A stretch of 64,000 nt of DNA, from NCBI RefSeq assembly GCF_900199205.1, contig NZ_OBMJ01000001.1, positions 3,351,001 to 3,415,000 on the forward strand, given 5' to 3'. Origin of the DNA: Streptomyces sp. 1331.2. GTDB taxonomy: Bacteria; Actinomycetota; Actinomycetes; Streptomycetales; Streptomycetaceae. The translations under genes were made by a program, and so were the position numbers. Below, one piece after another: positions 49,801 to 61,800 of the stretch (positions are counted from its first letter, which is position 1; every line of letters starts with the position of its first letter). Below the pieces are notes generated by a model. It did no database searches, was not told where the DNA came from, and was given only the letters and a program-made list of their open reading frames with translations.

Positions 49801-52800
49801 TCGGCGTCCCGGCCGCGCCAGGCGAACCGGTCCCGCTGCTGGCCGCTGCCGGTGGCGGAGAGCTCGATGCCCGGCGTCTCCTTGCGGACGACCCCGCCGA
49901 GCTGGCCCTGGCCGGCGAAGGTACGGGTGAGCAGCCTGCGGTCGGCGGAGAACTCGCCGGTCTCGTTCACCTGGTTGAGCTCGGCCTTGGCGTCCTCCCG
50001 CCGGTAGGTCAGCTTGGCGAGCTCGGCGGTGGCGGTGACCACGACGCCGTCCTTGCCGTGCAGCTTCAGCTCCAGCGGCTCGCCCCGGGTCATCGCGGTG
50101 AGCCGGGACGCCAGCCTGGGCTGGCCGAACGCGTGCATGACCTCTTCGCGCACCGAGCTCCAGCCGTCCCCGAACAGCTCCCGGCCCTTGGCGTCCACCG
50201 CCCGGCGCAGGGCCGCGGTGCTCTCCAGGTCCCGCAGGACGACCGTCTCGTCCAGGCCCTCCGTCCAGACGTGCTCCGGCGGCGCCTTGGCCGCGACCGG
50301 GCCGGGCGGCTCCGAGGCGGGCTGCTCCGGTGCGGGCGGCTCCCCGGGCGCGTCCCCGGTGTCGGCGCGGTCGACCAGCAGCTTCACCCCGGCCTCGCCC
50401 GCCGGGTGCTTCTCGTCCCGGCCGTTGAAGGTCAGCTCGAACCGGACGGTGCCGTCGTAGACCACACCGGGCACCTTGGACTTGCTGGTCAGCTGGGAGA
50501 GCTGCGCGTGCCCCGAGACCTCGACGTGCTCGCGCCCCAGCCGTCCGGTGGCCCCGGCGTTCACCAGCGCGCCGTCCGCCTTCGGCCCGAACGTGGGCAC
50601 GACCGGGAGCTGGGTGGCGTGGGCGCGGTCCGTGACGCTGCTGTGCACCTGCTGGTGGACGGTGCCGATGGTGAACTCGGTCTCCTTGGTGGTGCCCACC
50701 TGGTGCGGGTCCACGACCCTGGCGGTGATCCCGACCGAGGCGAGCGTCCGGCCCCGCCGGTCGGTCAGCACCACGGTCACCGGCTCGTCCGCCGTCATGC
50801 TCTTCAGGTCCCGTTGCAGGCGGACGAAGTCGACCTCGGTGAGAAGCTTGCGGCGCAGCGCGGGCCAGTGCTCGCCCAGCTCCCGGACGGCCTTGGCCTC
50901 CACGCCGTGCAGCAGTGCCTCCACCGGCCGCAGTCCGTGCTGCTCGCCGCGCGGCGAGAGGTCCAGCACGATGTCCTGGCCGCCGATCCGGCCGTCGAGC
51001 AGCCGCTTCGGGGGCACCCGGGGCGTCTCGTCCGCCGGGTCGTGCACGGGGATGCCGACCGTCGTCCCGACCTCCACGGTCGCGGTCCGCCGGCCGTCCT
51101 CGGTGTGCACCAGGGCGCTCTCGTGCCGGAGGTCGCCGAAGTCGAGCTCCAGTTTCAGCTCGGTGGCGTACACGTCGTTGAGCGTGGCGGTCTTCGAGCG
51201 CGCCACCTGCCCGCCGGCGTCCAGGCGCACCTCGCTGCTGCCCCGGTCGTGGAAGTAGCCGACCAGCTCGGCGAGGTCGCCGGTGCCGCTCGCGTGCTTG
51301 CCCTGGAAGCCGAGGTTGTACTGCGAGCGCAGGTCCCCGCGCGTCCCGGTGAGCACCGTCCGGTCGGCGCCGTTCTCGATCTCGATCTTCTCCTGGCGCA
51401 GGAAGGTGCGCTTCAGGACCTCCCCGCGCAGCGAGATGCTGCCGCTCCAGCCGCTGCCGTCGAACGGGGCCGTCCAGACCTCGCCCCGGGAGAGCGCGGC
51501 GAGCACGGGCCGCAGCGTGGCGGGGCCGAAGTAGGCGTCGGCGAAGGAGCGGATCGCGGCGCGGTCGCCCGGGGTGATCCTGGCGAGGACGTCGATGACC
51601 TTGTCGCGTACGGCCGCCTCGTGCTCGGTCAGGCCGATCACGAGGTCGGTGCCGGCGATCGCGGCGGGCCTGGCGGGGGGCTCGGGCTTCGGCTCCTCGA
51701 AGAGCTCCCCGAGCAGCTGCCCGTCGGACTTCTCCTGCTCGGACCTCTCCTGCTCGGTGGCCTTCCCGGGCAGGACGTCCTCGTCGGCCCGCTCCTGGGC
51801 GTGCTCCCGGCCGCGTGCGTCGGCGTGCTCCTCGTGCCGCGGCCGGAGGACCGGCTCCACGGGCCTGCTGCCGTCGTAGTGGTCGACGCCGTTGTAGTAC
51901 ACGGTGACGGGCTGCCCGCCCTCCGGGCCGAGGACGCCCCGGTCGTGGATCCCGTCGTGGTGCATCAGTCGCAGCCGGATGCCCAGGGCGTGGGCCAGGG
52001 CCGCCGGAAGCATCTCCCCCGCGGCCGTCCCCCACTGGCTGCGCCAGTTCCGGACGGTCCGCAGCAGGGCCTCGCGCTCGTGCGGCAGCGCGGGGCTGTG
52101 CCCGTCGGTGATGTACTGCGCGACGATGCCCTCCAGCTCGCTCCGGCGCATCCCCGCGAAGCTCGGCCGGTCCGCCTCGGGGACGTACGCCAGCAGCTGC
52201 CGGTCACTCAACTCGCCGAGACGTCCGAGCAGTTGTCCGCGCAGACCGCGCAGCACCTCGGCCGGGAAGTCCTCCGGCGCCAGGTCGCGGTAGTGGTTCT
52301 CGACCGCGCGCCGGAGCGCGTGGATCCCGCCCCCGCTCCCGGATCCGGAGACCAGGTGGGGCGCGCTGACCGCGACCGCGTTCAGCAGGCAGAGGCCGTT
52401 GCCCGAGACCTTCACCCGGGCGCCGGGCAGGCCGAACTCCTCGACGCCGAGGGGCACCTCCAGCCCGTCGTGGCTCATGGCGTGCAGCGGGGCGGGGCGC
52501 ACGCCACCCCCCGGGCCACTCGCGTCGGGCCGGGGGGTGGCCCAGAAGTCGGTGATCAGGCCGTTCTGCTGGCGGACCGTCACGCGATGGGTCGGGAAGT
52601 CCCGCACGATCTCGACGGGCAGCGCCGCGCCGGCGGCCCCGCCCAGGGCGAGCCGCCGCTGCGCGTCCTCCAGCAGGTGGTAGGCGAGGCTGCGGCGGTC
52701 GGCCGGCGCCCACGCGGCGGGCATGCCCCGGCCGGCGTCCGCCGCCAGGTTGGGCATGGCCCGGTCCACCCGCGGCCCGAACTCCGCCGCCATGTCCCCG

Positions 52801-55800
52801 GCCGGGGGACGGGCGCCGGTCCACGGTGCGTCCGGCGCCCGCAGCGGCCGGACCTGCGGCACGGCGGCCACCTGGGTGAGGGGGGCCGGGTTGTGCGCCG
52901 CCAGGAAGCGGGCGAACGCCGGGAGGTCGCGCCCGGCGGTCTGGAGGACGTCGGGGATCAGGACGTCGAGCGCGGTCAGCAGGCCGTTGTCCCTGGTCGC
53001 GGCCGCGTGGCGAGGGTCGGTCCGCAGGCCGGCCTGGCGGTCCGCCTCCATGACCACGGCGACCGGGTCCAACCCGGGCCGGCGGCGCAGCGCCTGCCCC
53101 GGGTCCGCGGCGAAGTCCAGCCGGACCCGGACCAGGGGCTCCCCACCGGCCCGGCCGAAGAACTCGTCGAGCCTGCGCTGCAGTTCGGCCCGGTTGTTCG
53201 GGGTGTCCGTCAGCCCGCCCAGGTGGACGTTGAGGGCGAGTTCGACGCCGTTCTGGCCGCTGTCGAAGCGCACGTGCCGGAAGGCCCCGGGGATGTACGC
53301 CGTCGTGCCGAGGCTGCCCACCCACACGGGGGACTGCGCGACGATGTCGGCGGCGCTCCACTGCCGGTGCGGCTGCACGGTGGCCGGGCGGTGCGTCAGG
53401 TGCCGGCCGTCCTCGGTGACGCCCTCGATCAGCACGCCGTCGGCCAGCCCGATCCAGTGCTCGGGCCGGGCCCCGGGCGGGCTCTGCGTCCGGCGGTCGG
53501 CGTACGCCTGCGCCACCGCCTGTTCGACCTTGGCTGGGGTCCAGGCGGCGGGGTACAGGGTGTGGGTGCGCCAGTCGTCGCGCCGGTGCCAGTTGCCGGG
53601 GAACCGGGCTTCCGGGGAGTCCGGGTGGACCTTCGGGTCGAGGTACCAGACGGCGGCCCGGTAGGTGCCGTTGTCGTTGGTCTTCCACGGCTGGTCGACC
53701 CGGACGCCGCGGAACTGGTTGGCCACCGGGTTCGGCACGTGGTGGGCGCCGTCGAGGGTGCGGCGGTTGCCGTAGCGGACGTGGTCCTCGGTCAGCTGGC
53801 TGAAGACGCTGTCGACCGGGCGCCAGGGCGACTGGGCCGGGGTGTCCAGCCCGTCCTGCCACGTGGAGGGCCGGAAGGAGACGATCCGGCCGCCCCGGAC
53901 CTCGCCCTCGATCCGGACGCCGTCGTACTCGCCCAGCCAGTGGTACGTGGCGTCCCCCGCCCGCTCGATGCCCACGGCCCTGCGGGCGGTGAGCGGGTGC
54001 TCGCCGGGCCGCGGGCCGACCGGCAGGCCGGTGCCGGCGGGCGGACGGCCGGGCTGCGGGGCGTCGCCGGCCCGGCGGGCGGCGAGGTGGGCCTGCTCGG
54101 CCGCGTACACGGCCTGTTCCGCCGTCCAGTGCTTGGGGAACATCGTCCGCGTGGCCAGCGGGCTGCGGGTCTGGTCGAAGTCGCCGGAGCGCCGGCCGGA
54201 GTGCATGACCCGCTCGGCGGTGGTGGCCGCCACCTCGAAGGTGCCGTTGCGGTTCAGCGAGCCGGCCACCTCGGCGGGCCGGGTCCGGCCCGAGCCCAGC
54301 GTCGGATAGAGGTGGCCGCCCCTGCCCTTGCGGTCGCCGTGCAGCGCGGTCTCGATGACGTCGCCGCCGAGCGAGACCCGCCGAGGCAGGCCGTCCGCCG
54401 TGAATCCGCCGTGCTGGACGGGCTTGCCGGTGCTGTCCGCCGCCGGCACGCGCGAGGGCGTGCCGAGGGCCAGGTCGATGGCCGAACCCAGCTGGCGCAG
54501 GTTGCGCGGCTGGAGCACCGTGTCGGGCAGCCGGCGTATCGGGCCGCCCGGTGGGTGGTCCGCGTCGTTGTGCAGGCGGCCGCCGGGGAGCAGGAGCCGG
54601 GAGCCCATCTGGCCGCCGTCCGGGTACATCGGGCGGCGCCGCTGGCCGTTGGCGGACTCCCGGTACTCATCGGGGAACCCGAGGTGATGGCCGATCTCGT
54701 GCCCGAGGGTCACGGCGGGGGTGCCGAAGTGCCAGGCCCGGTGGTGCACGCGCCCCGGCTCGGGGTGGATGGCCACGGTCTGGGCGGCCGGCCCGGGCGT
54801 GTCGAGGAGCACGACACGGACCCTCAGCAGGTCGCCGTCGGGCAGCCGCTGACCGAGGTTGTACGCCTGGTCGACGCCCTCGGCGACGCGCGACTTCAGG
54901 GCCTCCAGGGCCTCGCGGACGTCGGGGCGCTGGAGGTCCAGGCGGCGGGTGTCCAGGTGGAGCCTGACCGTCAGGACCTTCTCGTGGTCGACGACCCGGC
55001 CGGTGTCGTCGCGCAGTTCCACCCGGTGGACCTCGAAGCGCTGGCCGCCGCGCAACTGCAGCCCGCGGACGAAGTCGTTGCGCGGCGGCACCGCCGTGGT
55101 CAGGGGCTGCCCGAGGTCCTCCGCAGCGGACACCCTCCGGTGGTGGGGCTCGCCCCAGAAGTCGGACACCAGGCCGCCCTCGACCTTGACGGCGACCCGG
55201 ACCCCGCCGAAGTCGCCGCGATGGATCCGGGGCGCCGGGGGGCCACCGGGGGCGCTCTCGTGCGCGCTCCGCGGCTCGTTGTGCGTCACGACCCAGTGCG
55301 CGGCGTACCGCTTCATGTCGTCCGGCCAGGTCGCGGGCAGCCGGCGGCCCGCTCCGGGTTCGAGCACCGGGGCGAAGGCCTGCGCGATGGCCGGGGCCTG
55401 GCCGTGGACCCAGCCGGCGACCGGGTCCACGGGGTCCGGTGGCTGGTTCTCGGCCACCGCCAGCCGGCGCGCCTGGTGGTCCAACGGCGGTGATCCGTGG
55501 AGCAGTTCGCCGGTCAGGCCGGCCAGCCCGGTGGCGTCCAGGGCGTCCGAGAGGTCCTGGAAGAGCTCGGCCAAGGAGGTGACGGTGTCGTTGACGACGT
55601 CGAGCTGCGGCGCGTCCTCCGTCCCCTCGACGTAGTTCAGCCGCAGCCGGACCAGGCCGGCGCCGGGGAGGTTGCCGAAGTGCGCGTCGACCAGGTCCTG
55701 GAGGTGCCGTTGCGCGGCCTCGACGTCCGGGTGGTTCGGGCCTCCCGGGTGGACCAGTTCGAGGTCGGCGAGGATCTCCACGCCCTCCTGGCCGCTGTCG

Positions 55801-58800
55801 AACAGCACCCGCCGCACGCGCAGCGGCACGCCGTACTCGTCGCCCGCGTCGTGCAGGACGCCGTCGTGGACGATGTGGTCCTCGGCCCAGACGGTGTGCG
55901 CGGCGTGCGGCTGGTTCAGCGTCGGGCTGTGGGCGACCACCCGGCCGTCCACGGAGAGGCCCTCGATCCGCACCCCGCCCGCCTCGCCGATCCAGTACCG
56001 GACCTCACCGCCGGCCATCGGCACCAGGCCGTCGGCGCTCGTCGGTGACTCGGCCCAGTGCAGGGTGCCGTCGGGCATCCGCTCACTGTGGAACGCGTTG
56101 GCGAAGGCCTCCTCGACCCGCTGGCGGGTGGCCTGCCCGGTCCAGTCCAGCGGGTAGTACACCGCCTTGGCCGGGGCGTCGGCCGCCCGGCGCAGGTTCC
56201 ACGGCAGCTGTGCCTCCGGCGACCCGGGCACGACCCCGGGGACCGGCGTCCAGTCGTGGACGCGCACGACGCCGTTGTGGCCCACCGAGTGGTCGGTGGC
56301 CGGCCAGCTGGGCGGCCGCACGGGCTCGGGCGGCGGGGCGCCGACGGCACCGACCCGGTGCCAGACCCCGCCGGGCGGCGGTCCGACCGGGGTGGGGGCG
56401 GTCCAGGCCGAGAAGGAGCCCCCGGCCCCGAGGATCGGCATCGTGTACAGGGGCTCGGACTGCTCGTCCGGCTGCGCCTCCCGGTGCGGCGCGGCCGGCG
56501 ACTGCGCGTCGGCCGACGACTCGTGCGGTTCCGGGGCACGGTGCGGCGCCGGGGCCTGGTTCGGCTGCGCCGCCCTGGGCAGGCCCTGGAAGTCGACGAT
56601 CATCCCGTTCTCGGTACGGATCTCCAGCGCGAAGGTGACGAGACCCCAGCGGAAGGTGTCCGCCGTGACGCCCTTCTCCCGCGCGGCCTCCAGGACGTTG
56701 TGGGCCACCGTCCTGCGCTGCTCGTCCGTCCAGGTGTCCGGCATGCCCCGGCCCGCGTCGGGGCGCAGGTTGGGCATGGCGGCCGCCACGGCGGCGGCCT
56801 GGTCGGTCGCCAGGTGGGTCAGCTCGTTCGCCGGCAGCCGGGTGCCGGTGCCGGGCGCACCGGGCGCCCGCAGCGGGGGCGCGCCGACGGCCGGGTGCTG
56901 CTGGGCCAAGTCCCGTACGTACGTGTGCAGTTCGGCCTGGGCGGCGTCCATCAGGTCGGGGACGAGGGCGAACAGGGCATCGCGGATCCCGTCCTCCGGG
57001 TCCACCTGCTGCTCGTCCAGGGCGCGCAGCAGGGCCGGCAGGTCCTCCGGGCCGCGGGGGTGGGCCGCGGCCGGGTCGGCGGTGATCGCCAGCCGCAGTC
57101 GCACCCGCGGCTCGCCCTCGGCCCCGCCCAGCAGCCGGTCCGCGTGACGCTGCAGCTCGGCCCGGAGGTTGCCCTGGTAGGCGGCCGCCTCCGCCGGGTC
57201 CACGTGGACCCGGACGGTCAGTTCGAGCTCGCGCGTGCCGTCGGCGGACACCAGCTCGCGCAGCGCTCCGTGCAGCCGGCCGGCCGGGCCGATCGGCACT
57301 TGTCGGGCGGGCGAGGCCGTGACGGTGGCCCCCGGCTCGTGCCGGGAGGGGGCGGGCTGCTCCGCGGTCGGGCGGTGGGTGAGGTGCACCCCGTCCCGGG
57401 TGATGCCCTCGATCCGCACGCCGTCGGCCTCGCCGACCCACTGCTCGGTCCGGCCGTCGGTGCTGACGGTCCGCCGGTTCCGGTGGGCCTCCTCGACGGC
57501 CCGCTCGATGCGGCTCTGCCGCCAGTCCCGGGGGTACATGGTGTGGGTCGGCGCGTCGTTGCGCCGGTACCAGTGGGAGGAGATCCAGGCCTCGGGCGAG
57601 TCCGGGCTCACCTTCGGATCCAGGAACCACACCTTGGCCTGGTAGGTGCCGTTCGGGTTGGCGCTGCCGGCCAGCTCGCGCACCCGGACTCCGTGGAAGA
57701 CCCCGCTGCCGAACCCCGCCGCGGTGTGGGCCCCGTCCAGCACGAGGCGGTCGCCGTAGCGGAGGTGGTCCTCGGCGGCCTGGGTGAAGGCGGGGTCCTT
57801 GCCGCGCCAGGGCAGGTGCGTCGGGACGTCCAGCCCGGCCTGGTCGTGGGACGGGCGGAACGACAGGATGCGGTCGCCGCGTACCTCGCCCTCGATCCGC
57901 ACCCCGGCGTACTCGCCGGTCCAGCGGTACGTCACGTCCGCGGGGCCGTCGGAGGCCCCTCCGGCGGAGGCCGTCGGGCGCCGGTCGACCGTCCCGGCCC
58001 GACGTGCCGCCAGGTGCGCCTGCTCGACCGCGTACACGGTCTGCTCCAGCGTCCAGTGGCTCGGGAACATGACCCTGGTCCGGCGGCCCTCGACGTCACC
58101 CGCCGACCGGGAGGTCTCGGTCCGGTGCCGCAGGTCCTCGCGCACCAGGAAGGTGCCGTTGCGGTTCACCGCCCCCGGCACCCGCTCCGGCGCCGGGCGG
58201 TCCGACCCCGGGTACGGCATCAGGTGGCCGCCGCGGCCGTCCGGCCCGCCGAACAGGGAGCGGAGGACGACGTCCCCCGACAGCTTCACCGTGGGCGGCA
58301 GGCCGTCGGCCGTGTGCGGGACGTTGGGTGCCAGGGCGTCGAGTCCGGCGGACCTGAGCGCACCGTCGACGACCGCCCCCAGCTGCCGCAGGTGGCGGGG
58401 CTGCAGGAGGGTGTCGGTGACGTGCGGCTCGCGGTCCCCGGTCGCGTTGTCGGCCGAGTCGATGGCGAAGCGGCCGCGCCGGTCGGTCAGGTGGGTGGCC
58501 ATCAGGCTGCCGTCCGGGTACACCGGCCGGCGGCGGTGGCTCGCTTCCCGGTACTCGTCCCGCAGGCCGAGGTGGTGGCCCAGCTCGTGCCCGATGAAGT
58601 AGGAGGCCGAGCGCAGGTGCCACTCCTGGTGGCTCTCGCGCAGGTCCTTGGGTTCGACGACGACGGTCGACGCGCCGTCGCCCGGGCGGTCCACCAGCTG
58701 CGTGCGCACCCGCAGGAGGTCGCCGTTCGGCAGCCGCTGCCCCAGGTTGAAGGTCCGGTCGGCGCCCTCGGCGGTCCGCTTCCTCAGTTCGGCCAGCTCA

Positions 58801-61800
58801 CGCCTGGTCCGGGCGTCGGTCAGGTCCAGCCGGTCGGTGTCCAGGTGCAGCCGGACCGTCAGCACGGTCTCGCGGTCCACGACCGCACCGGTGTCGTCCC
58901 GCCGCGCGATCCGCTGGACGGTGAATCCCTGGACCTCCCGGTCGTCGAGGCCGGCGAGGAACGGGTCCCGGGGCGGCCCGACCACCGCGAGCACGGGCCC
59001 CAGGTCCTCGTCGCCGGAGACCCTGCGGGCGGACGGCTCGGCCCAGTAATCGACGATCAGGCCGTTCTCGGTCAGGACGTTCAGCCGGACGTCACCGAAG
59101 CCGCCACGGTGGACGGTCGGCGCGGGCGGCCCGTCCGGGGCCTGCTCGTGCAGGGGCCGGCCGTCTTCGTGGGCGGCGACCCAGTGCGCGGCGTAGCGCT
59201 GCTGCTCCGGGGTCCAGGCCGAGGGCAGGCCGCGGCCCGCGGTGGCCGGGAGGTCGGCGGCGAACAGGCCGGTCAGGTCCTCGGCCTCGCCGTGGACCCA
59301 GGTGCCCGGCGCATGAGCGGGAAGCACCTCGGGCGCGTCGAGCAGCAGGCCGGCCGTCAGGTCGCCCAGGCCGGCGTTGTGCACCTCGTCCACGAGGTCC
59401 GGCAGCAGCTCGGCCAGGTGCTGCGGCTCCGGGCCGCCGACCAGGACGCCGTCACCGGCGGGCGCCTCGACGAAGTCCAGCCGCAGCCGGAACGGCAGGT
59501 CCCCGGGCACCAGGCTCTGCGCCACGAACTCGTCGGCGAGCGCCTGCATCCGCAACTGCGCCTCGGCGAAAGCCTCGTCCCCGACCCCGGCGGCCCGGCC
59601 CACCCGGATCTCGGCGGACAGTTCCACCCCCTCCACGCCGTCCTCGGACACCGTCCGCCGCACCCGCGACGGCACCCCGAACGGATCCCCGTCCAAGGGC
59701 ACCTGCGAACCGAACCGCACCTGCGGCTGCACCAGCGTCGGGCTGTGCAGGGCCATCTCGCCGTTCAGGCGGATGCCCTCGATCCGCACTCCGTCGACCT
59801 CGCCGACCCAGTGCTCCGCGATGCCGTCGCCCTCTGCGGACGACAGCTGCGCCAGCTGGACGAACTGCGGCTCTCCGTCCGGTCCGGTGATCCAGACGTC
59901 CCGCTCGCCCGCTTCGAAGTGCTCCCGGTGGTGGGCGTTGTGGTAGGCCTGCCAGACCTTGACCAGGGTGTCCTCGGCCGTCCAGTGCTGCGGGTAGTAC
60001 ACGGCGGTGCCCGGGGAGTCCGCCGGCCGGCGCCGGTTCTGCGGGAACGCGGCCTCCGGCGACTCCGGGTCGACCCCGGGGACCGTCTGCCAGGCGTGCA
60101 CCCGCACCACGCCGTTGTCGTCCACCGTGTGCGTGGTGGCGGGCCAGGCGGAGCCGGGCCGCAGCGGCTCGTACGGCCCGGCACCGCCCGGGTCCTCCGA
60201 CCGCTGCCAGGGCCCGCCGGACTCGTGCACCACCGGGCGCGGCAGGCCGCCGGGCGCGGACCAGAAGTCGACGATCAGGCCGTTCTCGGTCAGGACGCTC
60301 AGCCGGACGCCGCCGAAGCTGCCGCGGTGGACGGTCGGCGCCGGCGTCCCGTCGGGGGCGGTCTCGCCGACGGGACGCCCGGGGTGGTGCGAGGCGACCC
60401 AGTCGGCGGCGTAGCGCCGCTGCTCCGGAGTCCAGTCGGACGGCAGGCCGCGGCCCGCGTGGGCCGGGAGGTCGGCGGCGAACATTGCGGTCAGGTCCTC
60501 GGCCTCGCCGTGGACCCAGGTGCCCGGCGCATGAGCGGGAGGCACCTCGGGCGCGTCGAGCAGCAGGCCGGCCGTCAGGTCGCCCAGGCCGGCGTTGTGC
60601 ACCTCGGACACGAGGTCCGGCAGCAACTCGGCCAGGTGCTGCGGCTCCGGGCCGCCGACCAGAACGCCCTCACCGGCGAGCACCTCCACGAAGTCCAGCC
60701 GCAGCCGGAACGGCAGGTCCCCGGGCACCAGGCTCTGCCCCACGAACTCGTCGGCGAGCGCCTGCATCCGCAACTGCGCCTCGGCGAACGCCTCGTCCCC
60801 CACCCCGGCGGCCCGGCCCACCCGGATCTGCGCGGATAGCTCCACCCCCTCCACGCCGTCCTCGAACACCATCCGCCGCACCCGCGACGGCACCCCGAAC
60901 GGATCCCCGTCCAAGCCCGCCTGCGAACCGAACCGCACCTGCGGCTGCACCAGCGTCGGGCTGTGCAGGTAGATCGCGCCCTGGTAGAAGACGCCCTCGA
61001 TCCGCACGCCGCCGGACTCGCCCGCCCAGTGCCACGCGTCGCCGCCCGTCAGGTCCAGGAACTGCGGCCCGCCGTCGGCCCCGATGGTCCGGACCCGCCG
61101 CGCCTCCGGCGGGAGGAACGTCTCGGAGGTGCGGTTGGAGTAGGCCTCCTGGACGTGGTGCCAGGTCTCGTCGGCGGACCAGTGCTGCGGGTAGTACACC
61201 GCGCTGCCGCGGGAGTCCGCCGGCCGGCGCCAGTTCTGCGGGAAGTCCGCCTCCGGCGACTGCGGGTGGACCCCGTCGACCGTCTCCCAGGTGTGCACCC
61301 GGACCACGCCGTTGTCGTCCACCGTGTGCTCGGTGGCCGGCCACGGGGCGGACGGGCGGACCGGCTCGTACGGCGTGCCGTACCCGTCGTCGAGCCACTG
61401 CCAGATCCCGCCGGCCTCCAGGACGGGCGGCTCCGGCTGGTGGTGGATCGGCGCGCCTGCGTCCGCGTGCAGGGCCATCAGGTCGGGCTGGTGGCGCTCG
61501 GCGCGCGAGCGGTACTGGTCGGCGAAGGTCTGGCCCGGGGTGCCCTCGAAGCCGGTGATCCGCCCGCCCTCCAGCGTCACCCGGAGTTCGACGCCGGCGA
61601 ACCGGCCGGTGACCGTGCCCGTCTCGTCCGCCCCGAGCGAGGCCAGCTGCTGCTCCGCGACCCGGCGCGCCGCGTACCGGCCCTCGGCGGCCGTCCACTC
61701 GCGGGGCAGGCCCCGGCCCTCGTGGTCCGCGTGGGCGGGGGCGAAGGCCGGTGCGTCGAGGCCGGCGGCCTCCAGGTCCGCCAGCCGGGTGCGGGTGGGC

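Noticed and set aside
45262..52035. Second long minus-strand frame overlapping the giant, membrane-protein and ATPase genes
   Set aside because: It is Arg/Gly/Pro-rich and out of phase with recognisable domains, so it is a frame shadow.
48357..55493. Very long open frame on the plus strand opposite the giant gene
   Set aside because: Its translation is low-complexity Arg/Gly/Ala/Val/Pro without motifs, as expected for the antisense of high-GC DNA. The minus-strand frame has HExxH, OTU and repeat motifs.
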